A stretch of DNA of 22,804 nt from an uncultured Gemmatimonadota bacterium (GTDB lineage Bacteria > Gemmatimonadota > Gemmatimonadetes > Gemmatimonadales > GWC2-71-9). The position numbers and the translations under genes are program-made. The notes under the pieces are model-generated. The model was given only the letters and a program-made list of their open reading frames with translations. It was not told the DNA's origin and searched no databases. Shown here piece by piece: positions 6,211 to 14,209 of this stretch (its first letter is position 1; every line of letters begins with the position of its first letter). Location: the NCBI GenBank assembly GCA_946887295.1, contig CAMPKP010000042.1:1-22804 (forward strand). Direction: 5' to 3'.

Positions 6211-6658
6211 AGAGCGCGATGGGGATGCCGATCAGGAACATGTGCACCGCGATTGTGAGCCCGACCCACAGTGGATGTCTGGAGCCCGGCCCCGCAGCCG
6301 ACAGCGGCACGATCACGCAGTTCATGACGGCGTAGAGCACCAGGCCGTAGGCCGCGCCGCAGAGGACGGCATGGTCGCGCAGCGGAGGCCAGCGGCGCGC
6401 GACGAGATAGTAAGCCGCGGACATCGAGATCGCGATGAGAAAGTGCAGCAGGAGGCCGAGCGCCGCTGTCGCGGCGCCGCCCTCGAAGCTGGCTTCGCCG
6501 AGCAGACCCGACGCGACCGACTGCAGGATCCGCTGTGCCGGCACGCCGGCCTCGATCGCCCAGAAGAGGCAGGCGTAGACGATGTCCAGCGACCCGGCGA
6601 CGATCCCGCCGGCCATCACGTACGCCACGGAAGGAGCCCCGCGGGTTTCCGCTCGCAT
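6185..6658 (-). CDS. Small integral membrane protein (four helices)
   Basis: A 157-residue membrane protein of unrecognised family. Hydrophobic segments lie near residues 10-32, 60-86, 94-118 and 128-150, giving about four transmembrane helices with a short basic C-terminus ('FTRRALRA'). The first helix carries acidic Asp in 'GSLDIVYAC'. No transporter or enzyme motif is visible. The start at 6658 is supported by a GAGGAGA ribosome site about eight bases upstream on the minus strand. The 3' end overlaps the convergent PEP mutase-like gene by 26 bases. Confidence 0.8.
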   Translation of the reverse strand: MRAETRGAPSVAYVMAGGIVAGSLDIVYACLFWAIEAGVPAQRILQSVASGLLGEASFEGGAATAALGLLLHFLIAISMSAAYYLVARRWPPLRDHAVLCGAAYGLVLYAVMNCVIVPLSAAGPGSRHPLWVGLTIAVHMFLIGIPIALFTRRALRA

Positions 6659-6710
6659 GGATCCTGTCTCCTCTGTCTCGGGTCACGGGAAGTCGGGATG
6701 AGCGGAAGGG

Positions 6711-6769
6711 GGGACGACCGGGAGCCGGGCGAGGCCACGCTGCGCATGGTGGAGCAGGCCGGTCGTCCC
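6711..6769. repeat. 11-bp inverted repeat in a divergent intergenic region
   Basis: GGGACGACCGG (6711-6721) and CCGGTCGTCCC (6759-6769) are perfect complements 37 bases apart. The flanks continue imperfectly (GAAG before, CTTC after). It lies in the 153-bp gap between the two membrane-protein genes, where promoters for both must sit. It could be a hairpin or an operator pair. Confidence 0.5.
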
Positions 6770-6811
6770 GCTTCGCGCTAGCTTCAGGGATGGTTCAGAG
6801 GTCTTCTCCCG

Positions 6812-7318
6812 ATGGGTGATCTCCCCGCCCTGCTCCTTCTCGGCGCCGCCTGCCTCGTCGGGCTCGTGCTCATTCCGTTCGGCCTGCCGGGTCTCTGGGT
6901 GATGGTGCTCGGCGTGGTGGGGTACGGCTGGCTCACGGATTTCCGGACCGTGACCGTCGGCCTCATGGCGCTCGTCCTCGTCCTCGCCGTGCTGGGCGAG
7001 GTGCTCGAGGCGTGGCTCGGCTTTCGATTGGCCCGGCGATACGGGGGATCACGCCGGGCCGGCTGGGGCGCGCTCGTCGGGGGACTGGTCGGCGCGGTCG
7101 TCGGCGTGCCTGTCCCCCTGGTCGGCCCGGTCATCGGGGGGTTCCTCGGGGCGTTCGCCGGTGCGGCGCTCTTCGAGTACAGCCGGGAGCGCCGGACGGG
7201 GCATGCTGCCCGGGCGGGCTGGGGCGCGGTGCTCGGGCGGGCCGCGGCTGCGGCGGCCAAGATGGCGATCGGCATCGTGATCGCGGTCAGCGCCCTGTTC
7301 GCGGCCCTGCGGGGCTAG
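6812..7318 (+). CDS. DUF456 family membrane protein
   Basis: A 168-residue, very hydrophobic protein matching the DUF456 family. A Gly/Pro-rich hydrophobic start ('LIPFGLPGLWVMVLG', residues 20-34) is followed by 'GEVLEAWLGFRLARRYGGSRRAGWGALVGG'. Glycine-zipper helices come next (about 85-122), then a basic cytosolic loop ('YSRERRTGHAARAG') and a last helix. Five to six transmembrane segments are likely. The function of the family is unknown. No strong ribosome site is seen before the ATG at 6812, but the other nearby ATG (6790) is out of frame. The stop overlaps the convergent monooxygenase gene by four bases. Confidence 0.88.
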   Translation: MGDLPALLLLGAACLVGLVLIPFGLPGLWVMVLGVVGYGWLTDFRTVTVGLMALVLVLAVLGEVLEAWLGFRLARRYGGSRRAGWGALVGGLVGAVVGVPVPLVGPVIGGFLGAFAGAALFEYSRERRTGHAARAGWGAVLGRAAAAAAKMAIGIVIAVSALFAALRG

Positions 7319-8421
7319 TCTCGACCGGGGGACCACCCGGGATCACGAGCCCTCTGTGCGATCGCCGAGGCAATCCGCTCCGCGTCCCGTTCAACGCCGT
7401 GGATCATCGTGGACGACAACGCATAGAGAAAATGCAGGCCGACGAAGTAGAGCCCGGGCTCACCCGGGACGATCCCGCGCTCGTGCAGCGGCGCCCCGTC
7501 CTTCGCGAAGACGGGCAGGTCGATCCACGAGAATCCGGGATCGAACCCCGTGCACCAGACTACGTTCGCCACCTCGAGGGGCCGCTCGCCGTCGATGAGC
7601 GGCATCCCGTTTCGCACTCCGCTCACCCGGGCGGCGCGCCGGACCCCGACAGCGGCGAGAGCCTTCGGCTTCACCCGGATGAGCGGCCCGCCCTGGGAGA
7701 CCGCCTTGGGCCGCGCCTTCCGCCCGATCGGGGTGTCCACCGTGAGCACCCGGTGAAACACGATTCGGAAGATGAAGGGCACCAGCAGTCGCCCCAGAGC
7801 TCCCTCGATGCTGAACGGGATATGCCCGGTGTCCCGCCCCACCAGCCAGGTGGGGCGTCCTCCCCGCGCCGACTCCAGGGCGATCTCGGATCCCGAGTTG
7901 CCGGCTCCGACCACCAGGACCGGCCCTTCGCGCAGCTGCGAAAGGTTGCGGTATTCGCTCGAGTGAAGCTGCGCGATGGCGGGGTCCAGCTCCGGCGCGA
8001 ACGCCGGGACCCTGGGCCGCTGGAAGGTCGCCATCGCGACCACGACGTGCTCGGCCTCGAAGCGGCGGGTGCCGGCCTGGACGATGTACCGGTCGCCTTC
8101 CCGTGAGAGCCGGTCCACCTCCGTGCCGAGACGAATCGGCAGCGCGAATCGGGCCGCGTAGCGCTCGAGGTAGTCGGCCATCTCGTCCTTGGTCGGGAAC
8201 GAGTGCGGCGGCGCGGGGAACGGCATGCCGGCGATGCCGTCGTAGCGCGCCGGTGTGAACAGGCGCAGCGAGTCCCACCGCTTCCGCCAAGGGTCGCCGA
8301 TCCGCGGGTTGGCCTCGAGGATCACGAAGGGGAGCCCGCGCCGGGCCAGGTGATATCCGGTGGAGAGTCCCGCCTGTCCCCCGCCGATCACCACCGTCTG
8401 GACTTTCTCGGTCCCGCTCAT
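7315..8421 (-). CDS. Flavin-containing monooxygenase (NAD(P)/FAD-dependent)
   Basis: A 368-residue class B flavoprotein monooxygenase-like enzyme. There are two Rossmann dinucleotide motifs: G13-G-G-Q-A-G for FAD near the N-terminus and G172-A-G-N-S-G for NADPH in the middle. Between them, 'QLHSSEYRNL' (151-160) resembles the family's His-Ser-x-x-Tyr signature, and a later 'VVWCTGFDPG' is the ATG-like strand near the flavin. Related enzymes oxygenate N or S atoms or do Baeyer-Villiger chemistry, but the substrate here is unknown. The ATG at 8421 shares one base with the upstream stop (TGATG), so it is coupled to the SGNH-like lipoprotein gene. It is not the aromatic kynurenine 3-monooxygenase type, despite the nearby tryptophan genes. 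Confidence 0.9.
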   Translation of the reverse strand: MSGTEKVQTVVIGGGQAGLSTGYHLARRGLPFVILEANPRIGDPWRKRWDSLRLFTPARYDGIAGMPFPAPPHSFPTKDEMADYLERYAARFALPIRLGTEVDRLSREGDRYIVQAGTRRFEAEHVVVAMATFQRPRVPAFAPELDPAIAQLHSSEYRNLSQLREGPVLVVGAGNSGSEIALESARGGRPTWLVGRDTGHIPFSIEGALGRLLVPFIFRIVFHRVLTVDTPIGRKARPKAVSQGGPLIRVKPKALAAVGVRRAARVSGVRNGMPLIDGERPLEVANVVWCTGFDPGFSWIDLPVFAKDGAPLHERGIVPGEPGLYFVGLHFLYALSSTMIHGVERDAERIASAIAQRARDPGWSPGRD

Positions 8422-9254
8422 CAGCAGGGACCTCCACCCGCGGAGTGCCTGGTCGTGTCCGCGGGAACGGGCGTCGGCGGATCAGCGGGCCAGTCGGCGC
8501 TCGCCGCGTGGGCAGCCTCGGCGAGCCCTCGCACCTGGGCCGGCGTGAGCCGCAGCGCGGGCAGATTGGCCAGAGACTCCACCGGGATGTCCCGCACGTC
8601 GCGCCGGAACAATCTGTCGTACAGGGTCAGCGCGGCGAGCAGAGTGCCGGCCGGTGCCGGATGATATCCGTCCGAAGCGTACAGCGGCGCGGAGGGATCA
8701 GCGGCCAGCGCTTCTCTCCAGGCGATCCCGATTGGTGCGACCACCCCACCGACCGCGCGGGAGGCGAGCGCCGCGGACTCTCCGGCCGCTTCCAGCGACT
8801 GCGGGAACCCGCGCCGCGTCCAGGGCAGGAAGAGTGCCGCCCTGGCCCCTGCCGACCGGAGGCGGGGGCCCAGCCGCATCGCTGCGAGCACCAGCGTGTC
8901 TCGGCAGATGCCGGCCGGCGTCGGTCCCTGCTGCAGGACCACGAAGGTCCAACCGCCTCGACCGATCTGCGCCACCGCGTCGGTGGCTCCGTCCACGTGG
9001 TCGATGAGGGCGAGATTGGGTCCGGCTACCGCCGCGACCCGCACCGTGTCGTGGGCCGCGGCGCCGATCAGCGCCACCATGGCGGGCAACTCGTTGGCCG
9101 ACGTGAGACTGTTGCCGATGAACAGGAGCGAGCGACCCGAATCGCCCTCGATGGCGGTGGCCGGCGAGCAGGCGGGTCCGCCGGCTGCCGCCGCGATGGC
9201 GAGCAGCCCTGCGGTCTTGCGCCGCCATCGACAGCTGGTGATCCTGCCCTTCAT
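8421..9254 (-). CDS. SGNH/GDSL-like hydrolase lipoprotein
   Basis: A 277-residue exported protein with SGNH-hydrolase features. Ser49 lies in 'FIGNSLT' (block I), 'VVLQQGPT' (105-112) stands where block III would be, and D195-G-Y-H198 gives the Asp-x-x-His of block V. Family members are esterases, lipases or carbohydrate acetylesterases. The N-terminus is basic (K2, R4, R9-R12), followed by a hydrophobic run and Cys29 in G-G-P-A-C, a loose lipobox, so envelope location is likely. The start codon shares the tetranucleotide CATG with the divergent dioxygenase gene's ATG. AGGA lies just upstream as a modest ribosome site. The Pro/Thr-rich tail looks disordered. Its stop is coupled to the monooxygenase gene. 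Confidence 0.75.
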   Translation of the reverse strand: MKGRITSCRWRRKTAGLLAIAAAAGGPACSPATAIEGDSGRSLLFIGNSLTSANELPAMVALIGAAAHDTVRVAAVAGPNLALIDHVDGATDAVAQIGRGGWTFVVLQQGPTPAGICRDTLVLAAMRLGPRLRSAGARAALFLPWTRRGFPQSLEAAGESAALASRAVGGVVAPIGIAWREALAADPSAPLYASDGYHPAPAGTLLAALTLYDRLFRRDVRDIPVESLANLPALRLTPAQVRGLAEAAHAASADWPADPPTPVPADTTRHSAGGGPC

Positions 9255-10032
9255 GCCATCCTATCCCGAGTACCTGGGTGTAGAGGAGCTGCTCTCGCTG
9301 CAGCGGCCCCTGTCCGAGGGGCCCGAGCACGACGAGATGCTCTTCATCGTAATCCATCAGGTGTACGAGCTCTGGTTCAAGCAGGTTCTGCACGAGCTGG
9401 ACTACCTCGAGCGGCTGCTGGCGCGGAACGACGGGCCCCGGGCCGGACATACCCTGAAGCGAATTCTGACGATCCTGAAGGTCATGGTCGCACAGCTCGA
9501 CATCCTGGAGACCATGACCCCGCTCGAGTTCCTGTCCTTTCGCGACCGGCTGGAGTCGGGGAGCGGCTTTCAGTCTCATCAGTTCCGCGAGCTCGAGTTC
9601 GCCCTGGGCCTGAAGGACCGCAAGGCGCTGGAGCGCTATCCGGAGGGGAGCGGCGCCCGCCGGAACCTGGAGCGGCGCCTCCAGGCCCCCACCCTGTGGG
9701 ACGCCTTCCTCCGCTATCTGGCCGCCAACGGCGTCCCCGTGCCCCGGGCCGACCTCGAGCGGGACGTGAGCCGCAAGGTGGAGCCCTCGCCGGACCTGAG
9801 GATCGCGCTGGTCGAGGTCTACCGCCATCATCCCGCCCTCGCCGATCTCTGCGAGAGGCTGGTGGACCTCGATGAAGGGCTCATGGAGTGGCGCTACCGC
9901 CACGTCAAGATGGTGCAGCGCACCATAGGGACCCGGCGCGGCACCGGCGGCAGCTCGGGGGCGGAGTATCTGATGTCCACGCTGAACCAGCCCCTGTTTC
10001 CGGACCTCTGGGCCATCCGCACCGAGCTGTAG
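9253..10032 (+). CDS. kynA: Tryptophan 2,3-dioxygenase
   Basis: A 259-residue haem enzyme that opens the indole ring of L-tryptophan with O2 to give N-formylkynurenine, the first step of the kynurenine pathway. Bacterial homologues are about the same length. Conserved blocks are 'LFIVIHQVYELWFKQ' (distal-side H35), 'FLSFRDRLESGSGFQSHQFR' (93-112, substrate pocket), and 'RYRHVKMVQRTIGTRRGTGGSSG' with proximal haem ligand H217 and the substrate-binding GTGGSSG loop. The start matches the family's usual N-terminus ('YPEYLGVEELLSLQ'). The ribosome site is weak, and the promoter must lie inside the divergent SGNH-like gene. Kynureninase follows after one base, so the two form an operon. No formamidase is found in the window. 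Confidence 0.98.
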   Translation: MPSYPEYLGVEELLSLQRPLSEGPEHDEMLFIVIHQVYELWFKQVLHELDYLERLLARNDGPRAGHTLKRILTILKVMVAQLDILETMTPLEFLSFRDRLESGSGFQSHQFRELEFALGLKDRKALERYPEGSGARRNLERRLQAPTLWDAFLRYLAANGVPVPRADLERDVSRKVEPSPDLRIALVEVYRHHPALADLCERLVDLDEGLMEWRYRHVKMVQRTIGTRRGTGGSSGAEYLMSTLNQPLFPDLWAIRTEL

Positions 10033-10033
10033 G

Positions 10034-11245
10034 ATGGACCCGGGCTCGCTCTACCGCTCCCCCAACCTGCTCGCATCGCACTACTCCCGCTTCCGTGTCT
10101 CGGAGCGGCTGCTGCTCACGGGGCATTCCCACCAGGCGTGGCCGGACTGCGGCTTCGAAGGCCAGGCGGCGGCGTGGGTGGACGCCGCGCAGTACGTGGA
10201 CGACAAGTGGGAGCACGCTTTTGCGCGCGCAGAGCGCGTGCGTGAGGGATTCGGCCGCCTCCTGGGCGATGCCGGAGGCGGCATCGCGCTCGCGCCGAAC
10301 ACGCACGAGCTGGTGGTGAGGCTCCTCTCGGCGCTGCCACTCCGCACCCGGCCGCGGCTCGTCACCACCGACGGAGAGTTCCACACCATTCGGCGGCAGC
10401 TCGACCGCCTCGCCGAGGAGGGACTGGAGATCGTCCGGGTGGCCGAAATGCCGCTCGAGACGCTCGCGGCGCGTCTGGCGCGCTCGGTGGACGATCGCAC
10501 CTCGCTGGTGCTGGTCTCGTTGGTCTTCTTCGACACCGGCCGCATCGCCCGAGGGCTCGGCGAGGTAGCCAGTGCCTGCCGGCGCCACGGCGCCGCCCTG
10601 CTGCTGGATGCCTACCACGCGCTCAACGTGGTGCCCGTCTCCCTCGCCGCCGAGGGTCTGGCCGACGCGTTCGTGGTGGGCGGCGGGTACAAGTACTGCC
10701 AGCTGGGGGAGGGGAACTGCTTCCTGCGGCTGCCCCGCGACACCGAGCTCCGGCCGGTCGTGACCGGCTGGTTCAGCGAGTTCACCGCGCTCACCGACCG
10801 GCGGCACCCGGACCGCGTGACCTATGGAGAGGGCGGCGACCGCTTCGCCGGCGCGACGTATGATCCCACCAGCCATTACCGCGCGGCGGCGGTGTTCGAC
10901 TTCTTCGCGGAGCAGGCACTGGACCCGGTGCTGCTGCGGGAGGTGAGCCGGCATCAGATCGAGGTGCTCGCGTCCGCGTTCGACGCGCTCGACCTGGACC
11001 CGGCGATCGTGAGCCGCGGCCGCGACATCCCACTCGGAGAGCTCGGAGGCTTCCTGGCGCTTCGGTCCCCCGCCGCCCCCTCGCTCGCGCGCGGGCTCCA
11101 CCAGCGCGGCGTCCTGACCGACGCGCGAGGTGAGGTGCTCCGGCTGGGTCCGGCCCCCTACCTGTGCGACCGGCAACTGCTGGACGCAGTCGGAATACTG
11201 GGAGAAGTGGCGCGGGAAGGAGCGGGGGGAACGGAGTCGCGCTGA
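10034..11245 (+). CDS. kynU: Kynureninase (PLP-dependent, fold type I)
   Basis: A 403-residue class V aminotransferase-fold enzyme, close to the usual kynureninase length. Kynureninase cleaves kynurenine to anthranilate and alanine. Lys220 in 'VVGGGYKYCQLGEGN' is the expected pyridoxal-phosphate lysine, and D192-A-Y-H195 holds the Asp that contacts the pyridine nitrogen. The N-terminal 'LLLTGHSHQAWPD' resembles the substrate-binding start of the family. The gene begins one base after the tryptophan dioxygenase stop, which strongly supports this over other class V members such as cysteine desulfurases. With the dioxygenase it gives a tryptophan-to-anthranilate route lacking only formylkynurenine hydrolysis. 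The ribosome site (TAGG at the upstream stop) is weak, so translation is probably coupled. Confidence 0.85.
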   Translation: MDPGSLYRSPNLLASHYSRFRVSERLLLTGHSHQAWPDCGFEGQAAAWVDAAQYVDDKWEHAFARAERVREGFGRLLGDAGGGIALAPNTHELVVRLLSALPLRTRPRLVTTDGEFHTIRRQLDRLAEEGLEIVRVAEMPLETLAARLARSVDDRTSLVLVSLVFFDTGRIARGLGEVASACRRHGAALLLDAYHALNVVPVSLAAEGLADAFVVGGGYKYCQLGEGNCFLRLPRDTELRPVVTGWFSEFTALTDRRHPDRVTYGEGGDRFAGATYDPTSHYRAAAVFDFFAEQALDPVLLREVSRHQIEVLASAFDALDLDPAIVSRGRDIPLGELGGFLALRSPAAPSLARGLHQRGVLTDARGEVLRLGPAPYLCDRQLLDAVGILGEVAREGAGGTESR

Positions 11246-11273
11246 CCGGCGAGGCCGATCAGCGCTCTGCCGA

Positions 11274-11513
11274 CTATCGCTGCACGGTGTCCCGCCGAAC
11301 CGTCTCGTCACCCTCCTTCGAGACGGTGTCCACATCGACATCGACGGTCGTGTCGTGCGTGACGATGGTGGTGTCCATGGTCTGATCCGAGGTGACGACC
11401 GTATCGGCCGCATCCACCGCATCGTCCGCGCGGCCGGTCTCGTTCCCTCCCGGCCGGCTCTCGCACGCGGCGAGCACGAGCAGGCTCAGAACTGCTAGGC
11501 TGGCTGTCTTCAT
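11274..11513 (-). CDS. Small acidic lipoprotein
   Basis: A 79-residue precursor with a classic lipobox: basic start, hydrophobic run, L-A-A-C with Cys17. The mature part, about 60 residues, is dominated by Asp, Thr and Val in near-repeats ('DTVVTSDQTMDTTIVTHDTTVDVDVDTV'-like, split by short gaps). That suggests an extended or calcium-binding envelope peptide; no function is known. The start at 11513 has AGGAG five bases upstream and gives the proper signal peptide; an in-frame ATG at 11528 would add five residues with no benefit. It lies 81 bases downstream of the uvrA2 stop on the same strand and may be part of that transcript. It converges on kynU. Confidence 0.75.
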   Translation of the reverse strand: MKTASLAVLSLLVLAACESRPGGNETGRADDAVDAADTVVTSDQTMDTTIVTHDTTVDVDVDTVSKEGDETVRRDTVQR

Positions 11514-11594
11514 CTCCACTCCTGGCAATAGGTTGTATGCGTCCGGTACAGGGTCAATTTTCCCCCGGGACCGGCGCAGGCGCGGTGAGGCCGC

Positions 11595-14138
11595 TCACCT
11601 CGGACCGTCAGCGCTCCGTTGGCCCACGGAGCGATAGCGGGCGAGGTACTTCGCGGTTCGGCTGCCGGCGGCGCTCGCCACGTCCGCGGGGAGGCCCGCC
11701 GCGACCACGCGCCCTCCCTCCTCGCCGGCGCCCGGGCCCATGTCCACCACCCAGTCGCTGCCCGCCACCATGCGCATCTCGTGCTCCACCACGATCACGG
11801 TGTTCCCCGAGTCCACCAGCCCGTGCAGCTGGGCCATGAGCTTCTCCACGTCCGCGGCGTGCAGCCCCGTGGTGGGCTCGTCGAGGACGTAGAGCGAGTT
11901 GCCTCGCTGGGCTCGCTGCAGCTCGGTCGCGAGCTTGATCCGCTGCGCCTCGCCGCCGGAAAGCTCGGTCGCCGGCTGGCCCAGCCTCAGGTACCCGACG
12001 CCGACCTGACGCAGCACGTCCAGCGCCCGCCGCACGTGGGGCTCGTCCGCGAAGAACTCCCACGCGCGGTCCACCGTCATCCCCAGCACGTCGGCGATGG
12101 ACTGCCCCCGGTACTCGATCTCCAGCGTCCTGGCGTTGTATCGGGTGCCGTGGCACACCGGGCATGGAGCGTACACCGTGGGGAGGAAGAGCAGCTCGAC
12201 CTCCACGAACCCTTCGCCCTCGCAATTGTCGCAGCGGCCGCCGGCGAGGTTGAACGAGAAGCGGCCCGGCCCGTACCGGCGCGCTCGCGCGACTCTGGTT
12301 CCGGCGAACAGCTTGCGCACGTGGTCGAACAGCCCGGTGTAGGTGGCCAGATTGGAGCGGGGCGTGCGCCCGATCGGCTTCTGATCCACCCGCACCAGGC
12401 GCTTGATCCGCTCGGCGCCCTCGACGATCCGGCCGCCGAGCGTCTCCGGAGTGGTGGGGGCCGCATCCCCGCCCGGTTCTTCCTCCTCCGGCGGCGTCTC
12501 GTGGCCCAGGTGCGAGGCCACCAGCTCCACCAGGGCCTGACTCACCAGGCTCGACTTTCCCGAGCCGGATACGCCGGTCACCGTCGTGAAGACCCCCAGG
12601 GGGAACGAGACGTCCAGCCCGTGGAGGTTGTTCCGGCGCACGCCCTCGAGGCGCAGCCAGCCACTGGGCGTCCGCGGCTTCCGGCCGGGGCCCGCCTCGC
12701 CGCCGAAGAGATAGCGCCGCGTCTGCGACCGCTTCACCTGCGCCAGGCCCGCGGGCGGACCGCTGTAGAGCACGCGTCCTCCCTGCTCGCCCGCCGCCGG
12801 GCCGACGTCCACGATCCAGTCGGCGTGGCGGATGACGTCGAGGTCGTGCTCGACGACGAACAGGGAGTTGCCGGCGGCCTTGAGACCGTCGAGCGCCGCG
12901 AGCAGGGCCTCGGTGTCGGCCGGGTGGAGCCCGGCGGAAGGCTCATCCAGCACGTAGACCACGCCGAAGAGGTTGGATCGCACCTGGGTGCCCAGCCGGA
13001 GGCGCTGCAGCTCGCCAGGCGAGAGGGTCGGCGTGCTCCGCTCCAGCGTGAGGTAGCCCAGGCCCAGCTCGAGCAGCACCGCGAGCCTGGCGACGAGGTC
13101 CTGCGCGATCCGCTGAGCCGCGACCTCCTTTTCGGGATGGTGCTCGTCCGGCTTGGCGAGATGGGGCGCGGTGCCTCCATCGCTCCCGCCGAAGAGGGCG
13201 GCCAGCCGGCTCAGCGGCAGTCTGGACATGTCGGCGATGTCCAGGCCCGCGAACCTGACGTCGAGCGATTCCGGCCGAAGCCGCTTGCCCCGGCAAACCG
13301 GACACTCGGCGCCCAGCATGTACCGGGAGACCCGCCGCCTGATGAGCGCGCTCTGGGTGTTGGCGAAGGTCTCGAGCACGTACCGCCGGGCGCTGGTGAA
13401 GGTGCCCTGGTAGTCCTCGGGCTCGCCCCGCTTGATGGCGCGCCTGACCTCCTCCCGATCGTAGCCGGCGTACACCGGCACCGACGGCTGCTCCTCGGTG
13501 AAGAGGAGCCATTGGCGATCCTTCTTCGGGAGCTCGCGCCAGGGCCGGTCGATGTCGTAGCCCAGCGTCGTGACGATGTCGCGCAGGTTCTGGCCGTGCC
13601 ACGCGGTCGGCCAGGCGGCGATGGCCCGCTCGCGAATCGTGAGGGAGTCGTCCGGCACCATCGAGCGCTCGGTGACCTCGTAGACCCGCCCGAGCCCGTG
13701 GCAGCGGGGGCACGCTCCCTCCGGCGTGTTGGGCGAGAAGGCCTCCGCGTGCAACATGGGCCGCCGGGGCGGGTAGTCCCCCGCGCGCGAGTACAGCATG
13801 CGCAGGAGGTTGGACAGCGTCGTGACGCTACCGACCGACGAGCGGGTGGTCGGCGAACCGCGCTGCTGCTGGAGGGCCACGGCCGGCGGCAGGCCGTCGA
13901 TCGCATCCACGTCGGGCACGCCCATCTGATCGAACAGGCGTCTCGCGTAGGGGGAGACCGACTCGAGATACCGCCGCTGCGCCTCCGCGTAGAGGGTGCC
14001 GAAGGCGAGGGAGGACTTGCCGGAGCCCGAGACACCGGTGAACGCGACCAGGGCGTCGCGCGGGATGTCCAGGTCCACGTTCTTGAGGTTGTGCTCGCGC
14101 GCACCGCGCACCTGCACGAAGCCGTTGCCCTTCGCCAT
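11595..14138 (-). CDS. uvrA2: Class II UvrA-like ABC ATPase (UvrA2)
   Basis: An 847-residue tandem ABC ATPase of the UvrA family. There are two Walker A motifs (TGVSGSGKSS at 34-43 and 521-530), two Walker B/LDEP motifs (396-400, 751-755), and signatures LSPGE (372-376) and LSGGE (726-730). Zinc-type pairs occur at C143/C146, C279/C282, C636/C639 and C659/C662. After the first Walker region the sequence passes directly from 'RPMLHAEAFSPNTPEGACPRC' to the signature subdomain, without the roughly 100-residue UvrB-binding insertion of canonical UvrA (about 940 aa). This is the layout of UvrA2 and DrrC-like proteins, linked to DNA-binding drug tolerance. The start at 14138 matches the family N-terminus; the ribosome site is weak. 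A 20-bp dyad lies 29 bases upstream. Confidence 0.93.
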   Translation of the reverse strand: MAKGNGFVQVRGAREHNLKNVDLDIPRDALVAFTGVSGSGKSSLAFGTLYAEAQRRYLESVSPYARRLFDQMGVPDVDAIDGLPPAVALQQQRGSPTTRSSVGSVTTLSNLLRMLYSRAGDYPPRRPMLHAEAFSPNTPEGACPRCHGLGRVYEVTERSMVPDDSLTIRERAIAAWPTAWHGQNLRDIVTTLGYDIDRPWRELPKKDRQWLLFTEEQPSVPVYAGYDREEVRRAIKRGEPEDYQGTFTSARRYVLETFANTQSALIRRRVSRYMLGAECPVCRGKRLRPESLDVRFAGLDIADMSRLPLSRLAALFGGSDGGTAPHLAKPDEHHPEKEVAAQRIAQDLVARLAVLLELGLGYLTLERSTPTLSPGELQRLRLGTQVRSNLFGVVYVLDEPSAGLHPADTEALLAALDGLKAAGNSLFVVEHDLDVIRHADWIVDVGPAAGEQGGRVLYSGPPAGLAQVKRSQTRRYLFGGEAGPGRKPRTPSGWLRLEGVRRNNLHGLDVSFPLGVFTTVTGVSGSGKSSLVSQALVELVASHLGHETPPEEEEPGGDAAPTTPETLGGRIVEGAERIKRLVRVDQKPIGRTPRSNLATYTGLFDHVRKLFAGTRVARARRYGPGRFSFNLAGGRCDNCEGEGFVEVELLFLPTVYAPCPVCHGTRYNARTLEIEYRGQSIADVLGMTVDRAWEFFADEPHVRRALDVLRQVGVGYLRLGQPATELSGGEAQRIKLATELQRAQRGNSLYVLDEPTTGLHAADVEKLMAQLHGLVDSGNTVIVVEHEMRMVAGSDWVVDMGPGAGEEGGRVVAAGLPADVASAAGSRTAKYLARYRSVGQRSADGPR

Positions 14139-14166
14139 CTGCGCCACCGCGGTTGGAGCCGGTTCG

Positions 14167-14186
14167 ATCGTACGGCTTGGTACGAT
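14167..14186 (-). promoter_or_regulatory. Operator-like palindrome upstream of uvrA2
   Basis: ATCGTAC (14167-14173) and GTACGAT (14180-14186) are perfect 7-bp arms around six bases, in the 71-bp gap between the CocE-like stop and the uvrA2 start. A 20-bp dyad of this shape is typical of a dimeric repressor site. A GC palindrome (ACCGCG/CGCGGT) lies next to it at about 14188-14199. No regulator gene is adjacent. Confidence 0.4.
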
Positions 14187-14209
14187 AACCGCGCGCGGTG
14201 CCGGCCCGC

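Noticed and set aside
6698..6781. A 27-codon frame (MSGRGDD...) between the two membrane-protein genes
   Set aside because: It lies across the long inverted repeat and lacks a ribosome site; the repeat explains the region better.
7315..8421. Identification of the monooxygenase as kynurenine 3-monooxygenase because of the nearby tryptophan genes
   Set aside because: The two Rossmann motifs and the His-Ser-x-x-Tyr segment place it in the class B FMO/Baeyer-Villiger group, not the class A aromatic hydroxylases, and it is transcribed away from kynA and kynU.
11584..11599. A GGTGAG/CTCACC hairpin at the uvrA2 stop, considered as a terminator
   Set aside because: It overlaps the stop codon and is not followed by a T-run on the minus strand.
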